Source: CBDCWQ01 sp965223435 (GTDB lineage: Bacteria; Myxococcota; Kuafuiibacteriia; Kuafuiibacteriales; Kuafuiibacteriaceae). Taken from it: a stretch of DNA of 64,000 nucleotides. This document shows positions 60,016 through 64,000 of this stretch, in pieces; position 1 is the stretch's first letter; each line of letters begins with the position of its first letter. The stretch is from the NCBI GenBank assembly GCA_965223435.1, contig CBDCWQ010000007.1, positions 1 through 64,000 on the forward strand, read 5' to 3'. The notes beneath the pieces were generated by a model. It made no database searches and was not told where the DNA came from. It saw nothing but the letters and a program-made list of their open reading frames with translations. The position numbers and the translations under genes are program-made.

Positions 60016-61425
60016 ATGGAGTGCGCGATTTGCGGGGAGGGTGTCGTCCAAGACGGCAGATGCGGAGCGTGCGGTACGGTGTACGAGGTTCAGCGCCCGC
60101 CCCCAAAGCCCTCGACACGAGGAGCGTCCCAACCGCCGGCTTTGCCCCCGACGCGCGCCGATCACGGAGACGCCCGTAAACGGGGTGGCCCGGCGACCGG
60201 CCCCATCTCCGGCGCTTCCCAGAGCAGTCGAGGCACGGGGTCACTGGGGGCTTCCCAGGGCAGTCGAGGCACCGGGTCTCTCGGCTCGGGAAACCTTGGT
60301 GAGTCAGGTCGTCGAGGCACCGGATCTCTCGGCTCGGCGCCCGGAGGTCAAGGTCGAGGCACGGGATCTCTCGGCTCCGGGAACCTTGGTGAGTCAGGTC
60401 GTCGAGGCACAGGGTCCCTCGGTTCGGGGAGCCCTGGAGGTCGAGGTACGGGATCTCTTGGTTCGGGGAGCCTTGGCGCGCCTGGAGGTCGAGGTACAGG
60501 ATCTCTTGGTTCGGGAAGCCTTGGCGCGCCTGGAGGTCGAGGTACGGGATCTCTTGGTTCGGGAAGCCTTGGCGCGCCTGGAGGTCGAGGTACGGGATCT
60601 CTTGGTTCGGGAAGCCTTGGCGCGCCTGGAGGTCGAGGCACGGGATCTCTCGGTTCGGGGAGCCTTGGCGCGCCTGGAAGTCGAGGCACGGGATCTCTTG
60701 GTTCGGGGAGCCTTGGCGCGCCTGGAGGTCGAGGCACGGGATCTCTCGGTTCGGGGAGCCTTGGCGCGCCTGGAGGTCGAGGTACAGGATCTCTTGGTTC
60801 GGGAAGCCTTGGCGCGCCTGGAGGTCGAGGTACGGGATCTCTTGGTTCGGGGAATTCCCCGGAGCCTCCGACGGGCAGTTTCGGTGGGGAGGCGGAGCGA
60901 TTGGCTGCGGGCCTGGCGGCGCCGTCAGGGGCATCCACGGATTCGACCGATCCTTCGCTTCGAAAGACAGAACGGCCCGACTTGGTTTCGGATTTGGGCG
61001 GTCAAGCGGGTTCCCGGGCGTTGGGGTTGGGCGAAGGACCACCGGGTGTTCGGGTGGTGACGGGCAATCCGAGCGGAGGACTGTCTGCCCGAGATCCCGA
61101 AAAGCTTAGCCAAGCACCCACGGCGCCCATGGCCTGGGAGGGGACCGGTGAACGCCGCGGCCCTCCTCCCCCCCACCGCCGGACCCAGAGGATCGGCCCC
61201 TGCCGGGTGTCCGGTTGGTGCAAGGAAACCCCGTTGGGCAAAAAAGCGGCGATCTCAAAGCGCCGAGCGGCTTTGAAAGCAACAACGTGTCGATGGGGTC
61301 TGAGGACGTATCGATTTCGGTTGACCTGCAGTCGGGGAGTGATCTGGTCCCAGAGGCGGCGTCGAGTGACCTCGCACCGCCCCATTGTCCTCGCTGCGAG
61401 GGGGCGGTCGCCAACCCGGAGATGA
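60016..61425 (+). CDS. Zinc-ribbon protein with long Gly/Ser-rich 16-residue repeats (reading frame breaks at a C7 tract)
   Basis: The frame from ATG 60016 has GAGGA upstream and starts with a zinc ribbon (C3, C6, C16, C19: MECAICGEG...RCGACG). A Pro/Gly linker and the repeat region follow (14 RGTGSLG copies), then GLGEGPPGVRVVTGNPSGGL. After the run of seven C at 61168-61174 the frame continues as basic, low-quality sequence to 61425, while the neighbouring frame continues as sensible protein to 61553. One extra C would join both. Frame loss could be real, a sequencing error or programmed slippage. Function unknown; the protein is probably cytoplasmic. Confidence 0.75.
   Translation: MECAICGEGVVQDGRCGACGTVYEVQRPPPKPSTRGASQPPALPPTRADHGDARKRGGPATGPISGASQSSRGTGSLGASQGSRGTGSLGSGNLGESGRRGTGSLGSAPGGQGRGTGSLGSGNLGESGRRGTGSLGSGSPGGRGTGSLGSGSLGAPGGRGTGSLGSGSLGAPGGRGTGSLGSGSLGAPGGRGTGSLGSGSLGAPGGRGTGSLGSGSLGAPGSRGTGSLGSGSLGAPGGRGTGSLGSGSLGAPGGRGTGSLGSGSLGAPGGRGTGSLGSGNSPEPPTGSFGGEAERLAAGLAAPSGASTDSTDPSLRKTERPDLVSDLGGQAGSRALGLGEGPPGVRVVTGNPSGGLSARDPEKLSQAPTAPMAWEGTGERRGPPPPHRRTQRIGPCRVSGWCKETPLGKKAAISKRRAALKATTCRWGLRTYRFRLTCSRGVIWSQRRRRVTSHRPIVLAARGRSPTRR
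60229..60855 (+). repeat. Tandem 48-bp coding repeat with flanking degenerate copies
   Basis: Eight near-identical 48-bp units (16 codons, RGTGSLGSGSLGAPGG) run from 60442 to 60825, with the phrase GGCGCGCCTGGA recurring every 48 bases. Before them are shorter variant units (ESGR and AQG types) starting at 60229, and one truncated copy follows to 60855. There are 14 RGTGSLG copies in all. All unit lengths are multiples of three, so copy-number change keeps the frame. Confidence 0.95.
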
Positions 61426-61553
61426 TGCGCTGCGAGTTCTGTGGACTTGTCCTTCGCTACAAACGCCGAAAAAAACCTCTTTGCAAACAATGCGGCGCGG
61501 TTTCCAAAGATCGCGGAGGCTGGTGCCAAAAATGTGGTGGGGAAGTGGTCTAG
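61215..61553 (+). pseudogene. C-terminal double zinc-ribbon part of the 60016 protein, in a shifted frame
   Basis: The frame reads onward from the C7 tract with PPDPEDRPLPGVRLVQGNPV, echoing PPGVRVVTGNPSG in the upstream frame, which argues that both belong to one gene. It ends with two zinc ribbons: CPRC (about residue 58) with CEFC, then CKQC with CQKC. I give the part from TTG 61215 as the open piece, but independent translation from there is unlikely; the intact form is a single protein from 60016 to 61553. Confidence 0.6.
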
Positions 61554-61648
61554 GTTCGGTTTCTGGAGAGGCCTTTCCGGTTATTTCGGCTCATCGTTGG
61601 GCGTCGTCGTTTGCGTCGCGCGCGGACGTTGCGCAGGGGCCTGGCCCA

Positions 61649-63652
61649 CTAGGCATGGAGCCACTCGCGAATGGACGCGGCCACCGCCTCGGGCGTCAGT
61701 CCAAAGTGTGCGTACACCTCTTTTGCCGGTGCGCTCTGCCCAAAGTCCTCTACCCCAAGATTAAGACCTTCTCGACCGGTCAGGGCCATCCACGGAAGCG
61801 CGCGGCCCGCCTCGATAGAGACCTTCTTCAAATGTGGGGGCAACACGCGTTCTTGGTACGCTGGGTCTTGGGCCAAAAATCGCTCGACGCTGGGCATAGA
61901 AACGACGCGAAACATGAGACCCTCTTTGTCAAGCAGTTGCGAGGCCCGCACGGCCAGACCCACTTCGCTGCCCGTGGCTATGATGACCCCCTGAGCTTGC
62001 GGATGGTCTTTCAGGATATAGGCGCCGCGCCACACGGATTCGGGATCAAAATCCGTGTCTCGCGCAAGCGGAGCAACTTTTTGGCGGGTGAATACCAGCG
62101 CATGCGGGCCTTCTTCGCCCTCCCCCACGGCGTAACTCCAAGCCATCGCGGTTTCGACGCCATCCGCGGGACGCCAGACCGTCATGCCGGGAATGAGGCG
62201 CAACGCCCAAAGCTGTTCAACGGGCTGATGGGTAGGTCCATCTTCCCCGAGCCCAATGGAGTCGTGGGTGAAAATCTGCAGGGCTCGAATTTTCATCAAC
62301 GCGCTCAGCCTGAGGGCGGGCCGCATGTAGTCGCTGAACGCCAGGAATGTAGCGCCAAACGGAACAAAAGAACCATAGAGTGCCATGCCATTCACCATGG
62401 CGGCCATCGCGTGTTCGCGAACACCGAAATGAATATTGCGACCCGAAAATTCGTCGGGTGCTACGTGGGGGCTGTTGACGATGGTGTTCTTATTGGAGCC
62501 TGCAAGGTCGGCCGAACCCCCTACCAAGTAGGGTAGCTCAGCGGCCAGATGATTGATTGCCTGGCCGGACATGGCGCGGGTGGCCGCCGTTTTGTCCGCG
62601 AGCGCCCCGGCGGCTTCTTTGGCCACCTTCTTGAGCGAAGCGTCGCGATGCCAGTGCGCGTCCCACAGCGCACGCTGATCGGGTGCGTTGTTTTGCCAGG
62701 TATCGACCGCCGCGGTCCATTGAGCTCGGTCCGCTTGACCCCGCTTGATGGCCCCCCAAAATGCCTCGCGTGCCGCGTCTGGGATTTCGAAGGGTCCGTG
62801 GCTCCAACCGAGCTTTTCCTTGGTTGCACGGGCTTCTTCGTCCCCAAGGGGTTCGCCGTGGGCCTTGGAGGTCCCCGCGCGATTTGGGCTTCCGTATCCG
62901 ATTTGGGTGCGGGCCAGGATAAGCGTCGGTCTCTTTTCCTCCTGTTTTCCCGCGAGAAGAGCGTCCTTGATGGCGCGGTGATCGTGCCCATCAATTCGAA
63001 GCGTATGCCAGCCGTAGGCCTGATAACGTTTCTCGACATCTTCGGTCATGGTGAGATCGGTGCCGCCATCAATGGTGATCTGGTTGTCGTCGTACACACA
63101 CACCAGTTCTCCGAGCCCCAGGTGCCCTGCCAGCGACGCCGCTTCCGCCGTGATGCCTTCCATCACGCATCCATCTCCGAGAATGCTGAACACATGGTGC
63201 GTCACAGGGCTGAATCTGGGTCCGTTGAAACGCACCTTGGCCATACGCGCCGCCAAGGCCATTCCCACCGCATTGGCGAACCCTTGTCCCAGGGGACCGG
63301 TCGTGGTTTCGACGCCCGCGGTGTGACCATACTCGGGGTGGCCTGGCGTTTTGGAACCGAGTTGGCGAAAGTTTTTCAGTTCCTCGAGGGAGAGTGGGTA
63401 ACCACACAGATGCAAGACCGCGTAGAGCAGCATCGAGGCGTGACCGTTGGACAGGACGAATCGGTCCCGGTCGGGCCATTCAGGGCAGGCGGGATCAAAG
63501 CGCATGACCTCCGCCCAAAGAACAACCGCGATATCGGCGAGCCCCATCGGTGCGCCAGGGTGACCGCTGGCCGCGCGATTGGTCGCATCGATGGACAAGG
63601 CCCGAATGCAATGGGCCGCCAGAATTTGGGATTCAGCGTCGGTGGTGCTCAT
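61649..63652 (-). CDS. tkt: Transketolase
   Basis: A 667-residue thiamine diphosphate enzyme of the pentose phosphate pathway. Landmarks: N-terminal CIRALSIDATNRAASGHPGAP, thiamine diphosphate motif LGDGCVMEG...DDNQITIDG, THDSIGLGEDGPTHQP in the middle domain and the C-terminal ATGSEVGLAV segment. The length is full for bacterial transketolase. It starts at ATG 63652 with a weak upstream site. Convergent with the repeat-protein gene. Confidence 0.97.
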   Translation of the reverse strand: MSTTDAESQILAAHCIRALSIDATNRAASGHPGAPMGLADIAVVLWAEVMRFDPACPEWPDRDRFVLSNGHASMLLYAVLHLCGYPLSLEELKNFRQLGSKTPGHPEYGHTAGVETTTGPLGQGFANAVGMALAARMAKVRFNGPRFSPVTHHVFSILGDGCVMEGITAEAASLAGHLGLGELVCVYDDNQITIDGGTDLTMTEDVEKRYQAYGWHTLRIDGHDHRAIKDALLAGKQEEKRPTLILARTQIGYGSPNRAGTSKAHGEPLGDEEARATKEKLGWSHGPFEIPDAAREAFWGAIKRGQADRAQWTAAVDTWQNNAPDQRALWDAHWHRDASLKKVAKEAAGALADKTAATRAMSGQAINHLAAELPYLVGGSADLAGSNKNTIVNSPHVAPDEFSGRNIHFGVREHAMAAMVNGMALYGSFVPFGATFLAFSDYMRPALRLSALMKIRALQIFTHDSIGLGEDGPTHQPVEQLWALRLIPGMTVWRPADGVETAMAWSYAVGEGEEGPHALVFTRQKVAPLARDTDFDPESVWRGAYILKDHPQAQGVIIATGSEVGLAVRASQLLDKEGLMFRVVSMPSVERFLAQDPAYQERVLPPHLKKVSIEAGRALPWMALTGREGLNLGVEDFGQSAPAKEVYAHFGLTPEAVAASIREWLHA

Positions 63653-64000
63653 AGGGCTTCCTTATTCGGCCCATAGTCACGGGCGGTCGAATTCCGCCTG
63701 AGTGCTCGGAAACATCCGAGCCCGCCTTGGTTCCGGCGCGGCTTCGTCGTCTGGCAGGGCAAGATCCACACGTTCGAGCGCTTGCGGATTAGTGCATCGG
63801 GAAGCCTGAGGCTAGTCCCCTTCTCGGTGTCCACAAAATGGGCCCTGGCCGCCCTGGGACGTGCATTCTTGTGGAAACTGGCGCCAAGTGTCTCCTGGCT
63901 CGCCCCCTAGGCCGGGGGGCGGCTGGCGTTGTCCGCCCAGACCGGGAAGCCCTCATGAGCCGCGGGACTCGGGACGTCGTTGGCGGTCACCTCGCGGCCA
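63653..64000. other. Unassigned right-edge region
   Basis: About 350 bp upstream of transketolase. I see a 6-bp hairpin (GCTCGG/CCGAGC, 63704-63721) and a possible C-terminal gene fragment on the minus strand (63907-64000, about 30 codons ending at TAG), too short to assign. Transketolase's promoter must lie here. Confidence 0.5.

Noticed and set aside
59933..61042. Long minus-strand frame (369 codons) across the repeat region, and a 196-codon minus frame inside it
   Set aside because: These arise because the 48-bp repeat is free of stops in several frames; the Leu/Gln/Arg/Pro-rich translation has no family features and no start site.
60041..61060. Plus-strand frame 2 across the repeat region (339 codons)
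   Set aside because: Shadow of the repeat; its translation is a monotonous Val/Glu/Arg/Leu-rich pattern while frame 1 carries the zinc ribbon and a good start.
63907..64000. Possible C-terminal gene fragment on the minus strand at the right edge
   Set aside because: About 30 codons without a stop is not significant in GC-rich DNA; no motif is seen.

Overview
The window is GC-rich, densely coded chromosomal DNA from a Gram-negative bacterium. Its gene content points to a myxobacterium-like lineage (Myxococcota, the former Deltaproteobacteria). Pointers are three transmembrane Ser/Thr kinases (two certain and one probable PEGA-domain type), a DUF4388 protein, an AgmX/PglI-like protein, a REC-PilZ protein, a partner-switch (Rsb) module, several secreted TPR/beta-propeller proteins and a deltaproteobacterial-style variant of cytochrome c maturation System I. 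I saw no tRNA, rRNA, CRISPR array, phage or insertion sequence. It reads as core plus lineage-specific genome, not an island.

Layout. 1-1154 (-): N-terminal part of a bifunctional Rel/SpoT, cut by the window edge. 1355-4005 (+): membrane Ser/Thr kinase overlapping a LysM/TPR protein. 4014-6676 (-): GH113-like glycosidase coupled to a lipoprotein. 6677-7825: gene-poor stretch. 7826-12590 (+): a tightly overlapping chain (zinc-ribbon/CcmI-like protein, DUF4388 protein, lipoprotein, adenosine deaminase-like protein, polyprenyl-phosphate glycosyltransferase). 12656-17303 (-): second kinase and Ffh. 17403-20084 (+): O-antigen ligase/polymerase fused to TPRs. 20106-21503 (-): REC-PilZ protein and a free-standing biotinyl domain. 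21661-25787 (+): S55 (SpoIVB-type) peptidase and a secreted propeller protein. 25843-27930 (-): secreted TPR/propeller protein. 28006-28599 (+): small membrane protein. 28618-29370 (-): sugar-phosphate transferase. 29567-32273 (+): RsbW-like kinase, STAS antagonist and FHA-GAF-PP2C phosphatase. 32336-35316 (-): zinc-ribbon protein and third kinase. 35918-38305 (+): Lon. 38735-39331 (-): EngB.

39546-47144 (+) is an unusual complete-looking cytochrome c maturation locus: CcmE with a Cys-x-x-x-Tyr haem-binding motif, CcmF, a five-cysteine CcmH-like protein, a CcmI-like protein ending in a zinc ribbon, an unrecognised membrane-anchored protein, a single-polypeptide CcmA-CcmB fusion, CcmC, a CcmD-like protein and a 51-residue membrane protein. 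Likely clients and partners lie in the same window: a ResB-like protein with a tetrahaem cytochrome (52013-53583, -), and an outer-membrane barrel followed by a 13-haem cytochrome (55102-57944, +), which together suggest envelope electron transfer.

The remainder holds a PPi-type phosphofructokinase, a redoxin, a LEA14-like lipoprotein, an NlpC/P60 hydrolase, CoaE, a rhomboid protease, an aminopeptidase P, a zinc-ribbon protein with a 48-bp in-frame tandem repeat and a poly-C frame break (60016-61553), and transketolase (61649-63652, -).

Themes: signalling (kinases, partner switch, Rel), envelope biogenesis and cytochrome assembly, and repeated use of zinc-ribbon modules in four otherwise different proteins.
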